DNA of 64,000 bases from Polynucleobacter sp. es-EL-1 (GCF_018687975.1 NZ_CP061310.1:186001-250000); one strand, 5' to 3'; shown: positions 16,692 through 27,418, counted from the first letter of the stretch. Numbers and translations are program-made. The notes: generated by a model not told the origin, from the letters alone.

Positions 16692-18098
16692 ATGCATATA
16701 CATATCTTGGGCATTTGCGGTACTTTCATGGGCGGCATTGCCGCAATCGCTCGTCAAGCTGGACATCGCGTTACGGGCTGCGATGCCAACGTGTATCCAC
16801 CAATGAGCACTCAACTGGAGTCTCAAGGCATCGAGCTAATTGAGGGATTTTCGCCCGATCAATTATTACAGTTTGAGACGATGCCTGATTTATTTGTTAT
16901 CGGCAACGTGGTTTCTCGAGGAAACCCCTTAATGGAGGCTATTCTCAATCAAGGTCTGCCCTATATTTCTGGGCCGCAATGGTTGGGTGAGCAAGTGTTG
17001 TATGGCAAACATGTTTTGGCGGTAGCCGGCACTCATGGCAAAACTACAACGTCAGCAATGCTCACCTGGATTTTGGAATTTAATGGTTACAAGCTGGGCT
17101 ATTTAATTGGTGGCGTACCCCTTAATTTCACTGTATCGGCTAACCTGGGTGAGGGAAAGTATTTTGTCATTGAAGCCGATGAGTACGACACTGCTTTTTT
17201 TGATAAACGTAGTAAGTTTGTTCACTATCGACCACGCACAGCCTTGCTCAATAATTTAGAGTTTGATCATGCGGATATTTTTGCGGATCTTGGGGCAATC
17301 GAAACCCAGTTTCATCACCTTGTGAGAACGGTACCGAGTGATGGCCTCTTGGTGGTCAATGGGGAAGAAGCTGCATTAGAGCGTGTTGTCGCTCGAGGTG
17401 CATGGGCGCCAGTAGAAACATTCGGGCAGGATCAAAAAAATGCATGGTCTTTAATTTTCAAAGCGGGCGATGGGTTTACTGTTCTTCAGAGCGGTAAAGA
17501 AGTTGCAACTGTGGAGTGGGCGCCCGACTCTGGAGTGATGGGTCGGCATAATCAACTGAATGCATTAGCGGCAATTGCTTGCGCAAATCATGTTGGCATT
17601 TCACCGAAGGATGCAGCACTGGCATTAGCGAAGTTCAAAAATGTGAAGCGTCGCCTAGAAACTATTGGGGTAGCGAATAACATCACGGTATATGATGATT
17701 TTGCACACCATCCAACAGCAATTACTACTACGGTTGATGGCTTGCGTAGACGTGTTGGAAATGCGCGAATCTTAGCGGTGCTTGAGCCAAGATCTAACAC
17801 GATGAAATTGGGAGTAATGAAGGCTCAACTACCCAATAGCTTAGAAGCTGCAGACAAGGTGTTTGCCTATGGTGCCAATTCTGGAAAAGAGTCCTTGGGT
17901 TGGGATTTAAAAGAGGTGCTTTCCCCGTTGAATGCTAATGAACAAGATCGTGCATTGGCATTCGATGACCTGAGTGCCTTGGTCGCTGCAGTAGCAAAAG
18001 AGGCAAAGCCTCATGATCATATTTTAGTGATGAGTAACGGCGGCTTTGGCGGTGTGCATCACAAGATATTGACAGCAATACAAGAGAAAGCTGAGTAA
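16692..18098 (+). CDS. mpl: UDP-N-acetylmuramate:L-alanyl-gamma-D-glutamyl-meso-diaminopimelate ligase
   Basis: Recycles murein tripeptide by ligating it to UDP-MurNAc, working in the same pathway as AmpD at 4785. It is a Mur-ligase-family protein of 468 residues with the N-terminal [15 protein letters not shown], the ATP loop GTHGKTTT, and the central [20 protein letters not shown] and [10 protein letters not shown] motifs characteristic of Mpl. An upstream in-frame TTG at 16686 is possible, but the ATG at 16692 matches family N-termini better. The SDR gene follows 4 bp after the stop. Confidence 0.95.
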   Translation: MHIHILGICGTFMGGIAAIARQAGHRVTGCDANVYPPMSTQLESQGIELIEGFSPDQLLQFETMPDLFVIGNVVSRGNPLMEAILNQGLPYISGPQWLGEQVLYGKHVLAVAGTHGKTTTSAMLTWILEFNGYKLGYLIGGVPLNFTVSANLGEGKYFVIEADEYDTAFFDKRSKFVHYRPRTALLNNLEFDHADIFADLGAIETQFHHLVRTVPSDGLLVVNGEEAALERVVARGAWAPVETFGQDQKNAWSLIFKAGDGFTVLQSGKEVATVEWAPDSGVMGRHNQLNALAAIACANHVGISPKDAALALAKFKNVKRRLETIGVANNITVYDDFAHHPTAITTTVDGLRRRVGNARILAVLEPRSNTMKLGVMKAQLPNSLEAADKVFAYGANSGKESLGWDLKEVLSPLNANEQDRALAFDDLSALVAAVAKEAKPHDHILVMSNGGFGGVHHKILTAIQEKAE

Positions 18099-18102
18099 TT
18101 CT

Positions 18103-18831
18103 ATGAGATTAAAAGATAAAGTTGCCCTCATTACCGGAGCCGCCAAAGGAATCGGTTTTGCCACTGCAAAACGGTTTGCGCAAGAGGGTGCAAGAGTGAT
18201 GATTGCGGATGTGAATCCCGAGGCCGTTAAAGCTGCCGTCGATCTCATTCCAGGTTCAGAGGCTTATGTCATGAATGTGACTGATCGCGCTAGTATCCAG
18301 GCTGCTGTTGATCAGATCATGCAACAGCATGGACGCATCGATATCCTCATTAACAATGCTGGTATCACGCAAGATGCACGCTTAGTCAAAATGACCGAAG
18401 CACAATTTGATGCAGTTATTGATGTCAACTTGAAAGGTGTATTCAATTGCACTCAATTAGTTGTGCCGCATATGTTAGATGCTGGTAAGGGTGCGATAGT
18501 GAATGCTTCTAGCGTTGTCGGTATTTACGGAAATTTTGGCCAGACTAACTACTCCGCAACTAAGTTTGGTGTGATTGGTTTCACTAAAACCTGGGCGCGC
18601 GAGTTAGGGGCTAAGGGCATTCGCGTCAATGCAGTGTGCCCAGGCTTCATTGCTACTGAAATGGTCAAAGCCATGCCGGAAAATATTCTTAAAGATATTG
18701 AGAGACGCAGTTGGCTTGGCCGCTTAGGCACCCCTGAAGAAATGGCGAATGTGTATTTATTCTTGGCGAGCGATGAAGCAAGCTATGTCAATGGTGTAGC
18801 GCTTGAAGCCAGTGGCGGGATTTCCCTTTAA
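18103..18831 (+). CDS. Short-chain dehydrogenase, FabG-like (3-oxoacyl-ACP reductase family)
   Basis: A 242-residue classical SDR. The cofactor motif TGAAKGIG lies at about 12-19, NNAG at about 85-88, and the catalytic Ser-Tyr-Lys in NASSVVG and YSATK. The substrate is probably a 3-oxoacyl-ACP or 3-oxoacyl-CoA judging from FabG resemblance, but it is not beside the fab gene cluster, so it is likely a second, FabG-like reductase rather than the main FabG. It ends 2 bp before the RNB ribonuclease gene, implying one transcript. Confidence 0.85.
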   Translation: MRLKDKVALITGAAKGIGFATAKRFAQEGARVMIADVNPEAVKAAVDLIPGSEAYVMNVTDRASIQAAVDQIMQQHGRIDILINNAGITQDARLVKMTEAQFDAVIDVNLKGVFNCTQLVVPHMLDAGKGAIVNASSVVGIYGNFGQTNYSATKFGVIGFTKTWARELGAKGIRVNAVCPGFIATEMVKAMPENILKDIERRSWLGRLGTPEEMANVYLFLASDEASYVNGVALEASGGISL

Positions 18832-18833
18832 GT

Positions 18834-20822
18834 ATGCATTTGTTATATGAAGAGGGTGGTGATATCAAGGTTGCTACAGTCCAGTCTGCCTCTGGGTCTG
18901 GTGACACTGAGTCGTGGCAGGCAACCAGCCTGTCTGGAAAGAAGATCAAGCTAAAAGCCAAAGAAGTTTGGCTACGCTTTGAAAAGCCAGAACCCCAGGC
19001 GTTGATGGACGAGGCCAATACCCTCTCCAAACAAATTGATTTACAGTTTTTGTGGGATTGCGCACCGGATGAAGAATTTAGTTTGGTGGACGTTGCCCAA
19101 GAGTATTTTGGTTCTCAGGCAAGCATCCCGCAGCAAACTGGCTTGGCAATTGCCTTGCAGGGGGCGCCCGTATTTTTTCGTCGTAAAGGGCGCGGGCGTT
19201 TTCAAAGAGCGCCACTAGAGCAATTACAGGCAGGTCTTGCAGCTCTCGACCGTAAACAAAAAGAATTAGAGCAGCAGTTGGCTTGGCAGCAAGAGTTAGT
19301 TGCTGGAGTCTTTCCAGAAACCCTGAAGTCACAAGCTAATCAATTACTCTTTTCCCCAGATAAAAATACCATTGCCTATAAAGCTTTGCTAGCAGCTTGT
19401 ACCGAATCGGGTGAGTCGCCAGCGCAATTAATGATTCGTTGTGGGGCAATTGATTCACCCTTGCAGTACCACCAGGGTATGTTCCTCAAAAACCATTTCC
19501 CAGGTGGCTCTAAACATGATGAGTCTGTAAAGATTGATCAAACTAATTTAGAGACAGCAATGGCAGATTTGCCATTGGCACAAGTGACTGCGTTTTCAAT
19601 TGATGACTCAGGTACCACGGAAATCGATGATGCTTTATCCGTCACTGCGCTCGAGGGTGGTGGGTATCGTATTGGTATTCATATTGCAGCTCCTGGTTTA
19701 GTGATCGCTAAGGATGACGCATTAGATAAAGTTGCACGAACCCGAATGTCTACCGTGTATTTCCCGGGAGACAAAATGACGATGTTGCCCGATTCCGTGA
19801 TTGAGCAATTCTCCTTAGATGAGGGCGCCCCACGTCCCGCTTTATCCATTTATGTGGATATTGATTCTGAGGGAGCGCTCGACAAGGCATCCTTGCAACT
19901 TCGCGCTGAGATGGTTCCTATGGGGGCAAACCTGCGCCTCGAAAATCTAGAGCATAAAGTGACGGAAGATAGCTTGCTCGATGAGAATGCAGATTTGCCC
20001 TATCGGCATGAGCTCAGTGTGTTGTGGAATGCTGCCAAACTCTTGCATGCAGGACGCCAAGAACACAGGGTGAGCAATGGGCTTCGTGCGGAGATATTGG
20101 GTACGGTTGATCCTCATGCTCTAGCGAGAGATTTCCATTTCCAGATTCAAGAACATGATGGCCAAGAGCGTGTTGAGATTTCCCCTCGCCAGCGTGGATC
20201 CATTTTGGATACCATCGTCGCTGAGTGGATGATTTATTGCAATAGCGCCTCGGGGAAGTTATTGGCCGATCATGGTTTGCCAGGATTATTCCGCACTCAA
20301 AAGGGATGGGGCCCTTTGCGAACTCGTATGCAGACAACCCCTGGCCCGCATGAGGGCTTAGGCTTGGAGTATTACGCTTGGTGTACATCGCCATTGCGCC
20401 GCTATTCTGACTTAGTTAACCAGTGGCAACTGATTGCATTGGCTAAGCATGGCGTTACTGCCAAGATGGTTGCACCATTTCCACCCCGAGATGCGGCATT
20501 AATGGGAATTGCGGCAGATTTTGAGGCTTGCTATTCAGCCTACGGCGAATACCAAGATCGCCTTGAGAAATACTGGTGCTTACGCTGGATTGCACAAGAT
20601 GAGCAACCTAAGCAGGTATTTGTGAGGCATCTCAAGGATGGTATGTCTAGAGTCGAGCTTATTCCTTTGCATTTACCAATACCCGAGCTAGCCACTCACC
20701 CTCGGATGACGCGTGCAGAAGTAAGTATTTGCGATGTAGACCTCTTACAACTTTCTGCTGGAGTAAGAGTGCTTCATGTGGAGACTCCACAAGCTCCTGA
20801 TAGTGATGCAAATCCCGCCTAA
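18834..20822 (+). CDS. RNB-domain 3'-5' exoribonuclease (RNase II family)
   Basis: A 662-residue exoribonuclease. The RNB catalytic block begins with TAFSIDDSGTTEIDDALSV, whose aspartates coordinate the catalytic magnesium, then HIAAPG, RMSTVYFPGDKMTMLP and the downstream TSPLRRYSDLVNQWQL signature. The N-terminal region (about 1-250) is specific to the beta-proteobacterial RNB proteins and differs from E. coli RNase II and RNase R; no clear S1 domain is visible at the C-terminus. It is co-directional with the SDR and TonB-like genes. Confidence 0.9.
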   Translation: MHLLYEEGGDIKVATVQSASGSGDTESWQATSLSGKKIKLKAKEVWLRFEKPEPQALMDEANTLSKQIDLQFLWDCAPDEEFSLVDVAQEYFGSQASIPQQTGLAIALQGAPVFFRRKGRGRFQRAPLEQLQAGLAALDRKQKELEQQLAWQQELVAGVFPETLKSQANQLLFSPDKNTIAYKALLAACTESGESPAQLMIRCGAIDSPLQYHQGMFLKNHFPGGSKHDESVKIDQTNLETAMADLPLAQVTAFSIDDSGTTEIDDALSVTALEGGGYRIGIHIAAPGLVIAKDDALDKVARTRMSTVYFPGDKMTMLPDSVIEQFSLDEGAPRPALSIYVDIDSEGALDKASLQLRAEMVPMGANLRLENLEHKVTEDSLLDENADLPYRHELSVLWNAAKLLHAGRQEHRVSNGLRAEILGTVDPHALARDFHFQIQEHDGQERVEISPRQRGSILDTIVAEWMIYCNSASGKLLADHGLPGLFRTQKGWGPLRTRMQTTPGPHEGLGLEYYAWCTSPLRRYSDLVNQWQLIALAKHGVTAKMVAPFPPRDAALMGIAADFEACYSAYGEYQDRLEKYWCLRWIAQDEQPKQVFVRHLKDGMSRVELIPLHLPIPELATHPRMTRAEVSICDVDLLQLSAGVRVLHVETPQAPDSDANPA

Positions 20823-21666
20823 GCTAAGTCAGTTTTTGGGGCGCTTAGATACTAGCTGGCGCCGTTATCCATTTGGCTATGCATTGGGCCTTTCCATTTT
20901 GGCGCATTTGCTTTTCTTATCATTTCGTTGGGGGATTGGTGAGATTGAGCAGCGTCGCTTAAATACGCCCCTCAGTGTTGTATTAGTGAACTCTAGCAAC
21001 CAGATTGCGCCTAAACAGGCTAATAAATTAGCCCAAGCAGATTTGCATGGCGGCGGCACAACTGCAAATCAAGATGCAACTGCAACACATCGTGCAAGAT
21101 TGGGAGCCCAAGCCCGTGTCGAAGCATTGGAGAAGCAACAAAAGCAAATGCTGTCAAAGTTAGATAGTGAGCAAAAGCAGGCTGGCGGCCGCAAGAGTGG
21201 TGATGAGAATAGGGCTACGCAAGAGTTCAATTCTCTCGAGGCGGAGTTATCAAAACGTTTGCAAGTCAATGGACGTGAACCGCGTCGCAAAACCTTGACG
21301 GGTGCCAGCACTAAGGCAGTAGCTTTCGCACAATATTACGATGCCATGCGTCAAAAAATTGAGGCTTATGGCAGTACTTTTTTTCCTCGTGCCAATGGCC
21401 GCCCTTTATATGGGAGCTTAGTCATCGTAGTAAGTGTTGATGCTCAGGGCCGTATTGCTAATAATGCGCAGGGTAAGGATGGTCTGAGCATCGGGCGCAG
21501 TTCTGGAAACCCTGAATTAGATCGACAAGCTTTAGCAATCGTACGAGCATCTTCGCCTTTTGGCCTCTTTCCTACAGAGATGCGCCGACAAATTGATATT
21601 CTTGATTGGATCTCTACTTTTGAATTCACTAGGGATGGCTCTGATCACCTGGAATTGCTACGTTAA
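20806..21666 (+). CDS. TonB-like energy-transducer family protein
   Basis: A 286-residue envelope protein: a cytosolic N-terminus, one membrane anchor (YALGLSILAHLLFLSF), a polar coiled-coil-prone spacer (ARVEALEKQQKQMLSKLDS) and a C-terminal TonB-type domain (LYGSLVIVVSVDAQGRI ... LDRQALAIVRASSPFG). No ExbB/ExbD genes are near, so it may act with distant ones or have another envelope role. The ATG at 20806 overlaps the end of the RNB gene by 17 bases; an in-frame ATG at 20776 would add ten residues. Neither has a strong ribosome site. Confidence 0.8.
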   Translation: MQIPPKLSQFLGRLDTSWRRYPFGYALGLSILAHLLFLSFRWGIGEIEQRRLNTPLSVVLVNSSNQIAPKQANKLAQADLHGGGTTANQDATATHRARLGAQARVEALEKQQKQMLSKLDSEQKQAGGRKSGDENRATQEFNSLEAELSKRLQVNGREPRRKTLTGASTKAVAFAQYYDAMRQKIEAYGSTFFPRANGRPLYGSLVIVVSVDAQGRIANNAQGKDGLSIGRSSGNPELDRQALAIVRASSPFGLFPTEMRRQIDILDWISTFEFTRDGSDHLELLR

Positions 21667-21712
21667 TTTTTTTGGATAAAAACTGTTCAACTTCGCTTAT
21701 CCTGTATTGAAT

Positions 21713-22618
21713 ATGAGTACTACATCTACTAATTTGCATACCGATCCGACCCAATTTCCAGGGCTGGATGTCTATGTTGTTACTGGCAACCCTATTGCTC
21801 ACAGCAAGTCTCCACGAATTCATCAGCAGTTTGCTCAGCAAGCCAAACAAAAAATGTATTACGGGTTATTGCTCGCAGAATTGGGTGCGTTTGAAGCCGC
21901 AGCAAAAATCTTTTTTGCTGCTGGTGGTAAAGGCATGAGTGTGACCGTTCCCTTCAAGTTGGATGCGCAAGCTTTTGCAGATGTATTGACAACGCGAGCC
22001 AAGCTTGCTGGCGCTGTTAATACATTGCGTCTAGAGGGCGGGAAAATCTATGGTGACAATACGGATGGTGCTGGCTTAGTGCGTGATTTATTAGCGCAAG
22101 GTATTCCGCTTCATAAGGCTCGTATTTTGCTCTTGGGTGCAGGGGGTGCTGCCCGCGGTGTCATTGGTCCCTTGTTAGAGCAGTCTCCTAGAAGTTTAAT
22201 TATTGCCAATCGCTCAAGCGCAAAAGCTGATGAATTAGTAAAACTTTTTGCTCAGCTTGCTAGTATCTATGAGGTTGCCCTCGAGGCTCGCACGCTGACC
22301 GATTTAGAGGATTCAGCGAAAACACCGTATCCGTTTGATGTTGTGATTAATGCCACGGCAGCAGGTTTGAGTGATGAATCGCCATTAAGTGATTTAGCTG
22401 CTGCAAATATTTTTACACCCCAATCATTTGCTTACGACATGGTCTACGGTAAGGTTACCGCCATGATGCAGCAGGCTTTGCATCGCGGGGCTCGTGTAAG
22501 CGACGGCCTAGGAATGCTGGTAGAGCAAGCTGCAGACGCATTTTTAATGTGGCGTGGTGCAGACTTAAGTCATTCAATTGACCCACGTGCTGTATTGGCA
22601 GAACTGCGCAGAGCTTAG
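21713..22618 (+). CDS. aroE: Shikimate 5-dehydrogenase
   Basis: Reduces 3-dehydroshikimate to shikimate with NADPH. The protein has 301 residues from the ATG at 21713 (a TTG six bases upstream is less likely). The substrate site is [15 protein letters not shown], with K/D catalytic residues in [10 protein letters not shown] and GDNTDGAGL. The NADP-binding loop is [11 protein letters not shown], followed by [11 protein letters not shown]. It belongs to the same pathway as aroQ at 15438. mtgA follows 17 bp later. Confidence 0.96.
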   Translation: MSTTSTNLHTDPTQFPGLDVYVVTGNPIAHSKSPRIHQQFAQQAKQKMYYGLLLAELGAFEAAAKIFFAAGGKGMSVTVPFKLDAQAFADVLTTRAKLAGAVNTLRLEGGKIYGDNTDGAGLVRDLLAQGIPLHKARILLLGAGGAARGVIGPLLEQSPRSLIIANRSSAKADELVKLFAQLASIYEVALEARTLTDLEDSAKTPYPFDVVINATAAGLSDESPLSDLAAANIFTPQSFAYDMVYGKVTAMMQQALHRGARVSDGLGMLVEQAADAFLMWRGADLSHSIDPRAVLAELRRA

Positions 22619-22635
22619 CTCGTACCCAAACATTG

Positions 22636-23376
22636 ATGCGCTGGCTTCGCTACTTCTTTAAGTGCCTACTTGCTGGCTTTATTGCCATACAAATCTATTT
22701 TGTGATTCAGGTTGGCATCTGGTCAGTTGTCAATCCCAGTAGTACCGCTTTCCAGCGGGCAGAGCGTTGGCGTCTTTGTGGCTTACATTGGTCTTGCTCC
22801 ATTCAATCATCTTGGGTTCCTTACGAAAAGATTGCTGCGAATTTAAAGAGAGCAATATTGGTGAGTGAAGATGACATCTTCTTTCAGCACATGGGAGTCC
22901 GTGTAGAGGATATGCAAAAAGCCTGGGCTAAAAATACACAACAAAATAGCGGTAAATCTAAAACTGCCTTACGTGGTGGTTCTACGATCACCCAGCAGCT
23001 AGCCAAAAATCTATTCCTCTCATCTGAGCAGAATTACTTTCGCAAAGGACAGGAGCTCATCATTGCCGGTCTTTTGGAAACAATACTTTCTAAAGAGCGT
23101 TTATATGAGATTTATTTAAATTCTGTAGAGTGGGGCGAGGGAATCTTTGGGATTGGTGCGGCATCTCAGCACTATTATGGAATTAAGCCAGCATCGCTAG
23201 ATCGCGAGCAGGCGGCAGCATTAGCTTCTGCTTTGCCTGCTCCAAAATGTTTCGATAAAGTGCGGTATTGTCGTAAGGCCAATATCCATTTCCCCACTCG
23301 CCAAGAATTCATCTTGGAGAATATGGATCGGGTTGCGCTAGCGCCCAACAAAAAAAGTAAAACCTCAAAAAACTAG
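22636..23376 (+). CDS. mtgA: Monofunctional biosynthetic peptidoglycan transglycosylase
   Basis: Polymerises lipid II into glycan strands at the inner membrane. It has 246 residues with an N-terminal membrane anchor (about 8-28) and the GT51 domain: ILVSEDDIFFQHMGV (catalytic Glu in SEDD), RGGSTITQQLAKNLFLS, and YLNSVEWGEGIFGIGAASQHYYG. There is no transpeptidase domain. The ATG at 22636 is preferred over the TTG just before it. It is convergent with pyrF. Confidence 0.95.
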   Translation: MRWLRYFFKCLLAGFIAIQIYFVIQVGIWSVVNPSSTAFQRAERWRLCGLHWSCSIQSSWVPYEKIAANLKRAILVSEDDIFFQHMGVRVEDMQKAWAKNTQQNSGKSKTALRGGSTITQQLAKNLFLSSEQNYFRKGQELIIAGLLETILSKERLYEIYLNSVEWGEGIFGIGAASQHYYGIKPASLDREQAAALASALPAPKCFDKVRYCRKANIHFPTRQEFILENMDRVALAPNKKSKTSKN

Positions 23377-23390
23377 TCAGTACGAAGCGA

Positions 23391-24236
23391 TTATTTTTTT
23401 GTAGCAGCTCGTAATGCATCTCTCGTAGTGATGGCCACTTTTCTGGCGGCCCCAGCAAAATCAGCGCCAGAGCTTGCATACAGAATGGCTCTGGAGGAGT
23501 TAATCATCATGCCTGTTTCCGGATGATTGGGAATGCTACCTGCTTGAACAGTGGCATCGATGTCCCCACCTTGCGCGCCAATACCGGGGATGAGCAAAGG
23601 CATGTCACCAACAATGGAGCGAACCTTGGCAATTTCCTCAGGGAAAGTTGCACCCACAACCAGACTAATTTGGCCTGAAGCATTCCATTGTTGCGTGGCG
23701 AGTTTGGCAACATGCAGGTAAAGCGGTTCGCCATTGGGGGCCACATTTAAGAACTGAAGGTCAGAGCCACCTGGATTTGAGGTGCGGCATAAAACAATGA
23801 CCCCCTTGCCAGCGTGCCTGAGATAGGGCTCAATGGTGTCAAAGCCCATGTAAGGGTTAACAGTTACAGCATCAGCCCCATAGCGCTCAAAGGCCTCCAA
23901 GGCGTAGTGGTCGGCAGTGCTGCCGATATCCCCCCTTTTGGAGTCCAGGATTACCGGAATCTGGGGATATTTTTCCTTAAGGTAGCCGGTGAGTTTTTCA
24001 AGCTGAGCCTCAGCCCTTTGTGATGCGAAATAAGCGAACTGAGGCTTAAATGCACAGACTAGATCTGCAGTTGCATCGGCGATTTCACGGCAGAACTCAA
24101 AAATACCCTCCGGTTTGGCTTTGAAGGCATCCGGCAAGCGCTGAGGATCTGGGTCAAAGCCCACGCATAACATGCTGCCTTGAGAAGCCCATGCGGACTG
24201 GAGTTGCTGGGTAAAGGTATTTGAGCTGGAGTTCAT
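23391..24236 (-). CDS. pyrF: Orotidine 5'-phosphate decarboxylase
   Basis: Final step of UMP synthesis. The 281-residue length and [14 protein letters not shown] start indicate the longer subfamily found in betaproteobacteria and actinobacteria. The catalytic Lys-Asp array is in [17 protein letters not shown], and the phosphate-binding region is [12 protein letters not shown]. It diverges from corA across 74 bp. Confidence 0.95.
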   Translation of the reverse strand: MNSSSNTFTQQLQSAWASQGSMLCVGFDPDPQRLPDAFKAKPEGIFEFCREIADATADLVCAFKPQFAYFASQRAEAQLEKLTGYLKEKYPQIPVILDSKRGDIGSTADHYALEAFERYGADAVTVNPYMGFDTIEPYLRHAGKGVIVLCRTSNPGGSDLQFLNVAPNGEPLYLHVAKLATQQWNASGQISLVVGATFPEEIAKVRSIVGDMPLLIPGIGAQGGDIDATVQAGSIPNHPETGMMINSSRAILYASSGADFAGAARKVAITTRDALRAATKK

Positions 24237-24310
24237 TAGATTTAGGCTTATTTTCGTGAAACTGTCATGTTCTATAGGATAAACTAGCGCACATTCCTTA
24301 GGAGTTCACC

Positions 24311-25282
24311 ATGATCAACTTGTTCGTCCTGCAAAATGGCCGCCTCTCTCAAGAGCAAGTCGAAGATCGCAATGAATTGTTGCAATATTCAAACCCTATC
24401 TGGATCGACGTAGTTGATCCGGAGGAGGAAGAGCTCCTCTGGATTAAAGAGGCTTTTGGAGTTCTGTTGCCTGAATTGGATGATTTGGGTGATTTAGAAG
24501 CTTCTGCTCGCTATTTCGAGGCCGATGACGGCCACCTTCATATTCGTACTGACTTCTTGCTAGATGAAGAGGAAACCTCACGTAACGTCCGAGTGGCGTT
24601 TGTCATGACCAAACAAGTCTTGTTCTCGATTCATGATGAAGATCTGCCCGTCTTCCGTTTGGTACGCTTACGTGCCCGTTTGCGTCCAGGCTCCGTCAGC
24701 AACGCAAAAGATGTTCTGCTCGATTTGTATTCCACTGATGCTGAGTATTCTGCCGATGCTTTGGAAGAGGTTTATGAAAATCTTGAGCTTGCTGGAAAGC
24801 GGGTTCTGCAAGATGACATTACTGACAATGATGCCGAGGAAGTGCTTGAGACGATTGCCAAGGAAGAAGATACGAATGGACGCATCCGTCGCAACGTGAT
24901 GGATACCCGTCGCGCTTTGTCATTCCTGATGCGCAGCAAATTGTTATCTGATGAGCAACAAGAAGAGGCGCGTCAGATTTTGCGAGACATTGATTCATTA
25001 GAAAACCACACCGCATTCTTGTTCGACAAGATTAACTTCTTGATGGATGCGACGGTGGGTTTTATTAATTTGAACCAAAGTAAGATCATCAAGATCTTCT
25101 CGGTGGTATCTGTTGCCTTAATGCCACCAACCTTGTTGGCAAGTATCTGGGGTATGAACTTCCGTTATATGCCTGAACTAGAGGAGACTTGGGGTTATCC
25201 AGTGGCCATTATTTCGATGGTCATTTCAGCGATGATTCCTTTATGGTACTTCCGTCACAAAGGATGGCTCAGCTCTCGCTAA
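24311..25282 (+). CDS. corA: Magnesium/cobalt transporter CorA
   Basis: A pentameric inner-membrane divalent cation channel. The 323-residue protein has a large acidic cytosolic funnel, a long stalk helix, and two C-terminal membrane helices with the signature GMN at 281-283 (SIWGMNFRYMPE). A basic tail (YFRHKGWLSSR) ends the protein. AGGAG precedes the ATG. No magnesium riboswitch-like leader is evident in the 74-bp upstream gap. Confidence 0.95.
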   Translation: MINLFVLQNGRLSQEQVEDRNELLQYSNPIWIDVVDPEEEELLWIKEAFGVLLPELDDLGDLEASARYFEADDGHLHIRTDFLLDEEETSRNVRVAFVMTKQVLFSIHDEDLPVFRLVRLRARLRPGSVSNAKDVLLDLYSTDAEYSADALEEVYENLELAGKRVLQDDITDNDAEEVLETIAKEEDTNGRIRRNVMDTRRALSFLMRSKLLSDEQQEEARQILRDIDSLENHTAFLFDKINFLMDATVGFINLNQSKIIKIFSVVSVALMPPTLLASIWGMNFRYMPELEETWGYPVAIISMVISAMIPLWYFRHKGWLSSR

Positions 25283-25304
25283 TGCATTGACTCCGAATGT
25301 GGAG

Positions 25305-25829
25305 CTACGCGTTTTTTGGTCTTAGCAATTCCAAAAATTTTGATAGTGCAAAGTCGCGCGCTTGTTCACGCACGGTTTGACGATCCCCTTTAAAATGCTT
25401 GGTCATGGTGGTGATATTCACTAAATCATTTGTACCATCTTCTTTGATGGCCCAACCAAAACAGACGGTACCCACGGGTTTTTCTGGTGAGCCACCGCTA
25501 GGGCCAGCAATTCCAGTAATCGAGATTGCAACCTGTACCTTGGCATTCTGTTGAGCACCCTGAGCCATTGCTTTTGCAACTTCTTCACTGACTGCGCCAA
25601 AGGATTTCAAGACTTCAGATGGAACATTCAAGCACTCCGTTTTGGCTTGGTTGCTATAGGTAATATAGCCTCGCTCAAACCAATCGCTAGATCCAGCAAG
25701 ATCGGTGAGGGTGGCGCACACAAGTCCACCTGTGCAGGATTCTGCCAGGGCTATTTTCCAGCCACGATGGGTCAAAGCAATCCCAATAAATTTTGCTAGC
25801 TCATGCTGCGGGTCGTTATTGTTTTTCAT
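25305..25829 (-). CDS. pncC: Nicotinamide-nucleotide amidase (CinA C-terminal domain, PncC)
   Basis: Deamidates NMN to nicotinic acid mononucleotide in NAD recycling. At 174 residues it is the stand-alone CinA C-terminal domain: ALAESCTGGLVCATLTDLAGSS, GYITYSNQAK, VQVAISITGIAGPSGGSPEKPVGTV (split by the conserved GIAGP loop). Its ATG overlaps the pgpA stop by one base (TAATG), so translation is coupled. Confidence 0.93.
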   Translation of the reverse strand: MKNNNDPQHELAKFIGIALTHRGWKIALAESCTGGLVCATLTDLAGSSDWFERGYITYSNQAKTECLNVPSEVLKSFGAVSEEVAKAMAQGAQQNAKVQVAISITGIAGPSGGSPEKPVGTVCFGWAIKEDGTNDLVNITTMTKHFKGDRQTVREQARDFALSKFLELLRPKNA

Positions 25830-26383
25830 TAATAGAGGATAACCATTGTTTGTACTATGACAACAATAATGACTGTGATGAGTGCGGCGGCCAGATCATC
25901 AGCAATAATGCCGAACCCACGCCATAGTATTTGTTTAAAGCTGGAAGGCGATTGATGCTGGCTATCTTCAAGTGTTTTAAAGTGGCGATCAATTTTTCCA
26001 ATCAAGCTCGGCTTGAGAGCATCAAATAAGCGAAAAAGGGCAAATGCCAAAATTTGTAATGCAATATTGGTAGGCATTACCAGAGCAAGTACCAACCAAA
26101 AGGCAACGATTTCATCCCAGACAATTCCGCCGAAATCTTTTTTACCTAATTCTTCGCTGACTTTTCCACAAATCCAGCAGCCGAGCAAAATCCCCAAAGC
26201 AATTAAGCAAAGTATTGTTGTAATGCTTAAGTAATACTGAGCTATGAGAAAAATGGCCCATGCCCATAAAGTGCCAACTGTCCCCGGGGCAATGGGCGCG
26301 AGCCCGCTACCAAAACCAAAGGCCAAAATGCGAGTGGGTGAACTGAAGACCCAGAGTAATGATGGTTTAGTGATATTGGTCAT
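25829..26383 (-). CDS. pgpA: Phosphatidylglycerophosphatase A
   Basis: Dephosphorylates phosphatidylglycerol phosphate in the inner membrane. It has 184 residues with several hydrophobic helices. The N-terminal GFGSGLAPIAPGTVGTLWAW and GGIVWDEIVAFW are the PgpA active-site motifs, and WRGFGIIADDLAAALIT lies near the end. It sits between thiL (15 bp upstream) and pncC, the same order as in Ralstonia. Confidence 0.95.
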   Translation of the reverse strand: MTNITKPSLLWVFSSPTRILAFGFGSGLAPIAPGTVGTLWAWAIFLIAQYYLSITTILCLIALGILLGCWICGKVSEELGKKDFGGIVWDEIVAFWLVLALVMPTNIALQILAFALFRLFDALKPSLIGKIDRHFKTLEDSQHQSPSSFKQILWRGFGIIADDLAAALITVIIVVIVQTMVILY

Positions 26384-26398
26384 ATTGGGATGTTGCGC

Positions 26399-27418
26399 TC
26401 AAATGAAATGATCAAAAGATTGCATTAGTGTATTTGCCTGCTCTTGGCTGATTACCCCATCGTTGCTCTTCAGAATGATGGTGGGCGCTGAATGTTGCAT
26501 GGGGTTGATAGTTCCAATGCGAGTAAGGGGTAGCTTGAGATCTTGGCTGATTTGGTTGATGGCATCCCTTTTGCTCATCGGGGCAGTAAAACAGAGTTCG
26601 TAGTCATCACCACCGGCTGCGGCAAACTGATTTTGTACATCCTTGCTTTGTTTGAGTAGGGTGGGAGACTTTGGAATGCTATCGAGCCAAACTTCAGCAT
26701 CTTTGTTTGATTGCTTTAGGATATGTTTTAAATCCCCCAGCAAACCATCCGATATATCTAGAGCAGAGCTGGCAACTTTTCTTAAGGCGATTCCTAGTGC
26801 CACCCTAGGGCTAGGTTGATGCATGCGTGCCTGAATTATTTCTAAATCGTTTTGGGGTAATTTAATTTCATGACGCAGTGCAGCAAGAGTCAGTCTTGCA
26901 TCGCCAACTGTTCCAGATACCCAAATATCGTCACCTGCCAATGCCCCCGACCTCTGGATGGATTTTTCTTTTGGAATGGCCCCAAAAGCAGTAATGCAAA
27001 TATTCAGTGGACCAGCAGTAGTGTCTCCACCAATGAGGGGGCAAAAATAGGCATTGGCGATAGCAAATAAACCCTTACTAAAGGCCTCTAGCCAAGCACT
27101 ATCAGCCTTAGGTAATGCAATTGCTAGCGTAAAACCTAAAGGCTTTGCACCCATGGCAGCCAGGTCTGAGAGGTTTACTGCTAGGGCTTTCCAGCCCAAG
27201 CACTCGGGATTAGTGCCGGCAAAAAAGTGCCTGTTTTCAACAAGCATATCGCTTGTAATCGCAATTTCATGATCCGGTTCAGGCTTCAGTAGTGCGCAAT
27301 CATCCCCAATGCCCAGTGAAATTGAGCCAGGGTTTATGGCGAGCATGGCATCTGACTGTGTTTTAAAAAAACGTTGGATCAGAGCAAATTCACCTAAGGG
27401 GGTAGATTGAGATTGCAT
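26399..27418 (-). CDS. thiL: Thiamine-monophosphate kinase
   Basis: Phosphorylates thiamine monophosphate to the cofactor thiamine diphosphate. The 339 residues show the ThiL signatures GEFALIQRFF, GIGDDCALL, ITSDMLVENRHF, GGDTTAGPL, ALDISDGLLGDL and AAGGDDYELCF. It is the first gene of thiL-pgpA-pncC on the minus strand and diverges from maeB across about 70 bp. No TPP riboswitch-like sequence was noticed upstream. Confidence 0.96.
   Translation of the reverse strand: MQSQSTPLGEFALIQRFFKTQSDAMLAINPGSISLGIGDDCALLKPEPDHEIAITSDMLVENRHFFAGTNPECLGWKALAVNLSDLAAMGAKPLGFTLAIALPKADSAWLEAFSKGLFAIANAYFCPLIGGDTTAGPLNICITAFGAIPKEKSIQRSGALAGDDIWVSGTVGDARLTLAALRHEIKLPQNDLEIIQARMHQPSPRVALGIALRKVASSALDISDGLLGDLKHILKQSNKDAEVWLDSIPKSPTLLKQSKDVQNQFAAAGGDDYELCFTAPMSKRDAINQISQDLKLPLTRIGTINPMQHSAPTIILKSNDGVISQEQANTLMQSFDHFI

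Noticed and set aside
20014..20394. 126-codon minus-strand ORF within the RNB ribonuclease gene
   Set aside because: Opposite a conserved catalytic domain; no independent evidence.
24237..24310. Magnesium riboswitch before corA
   Set aside because: Only 74 bp, shared with pyrF, and no recognisable structured leader.
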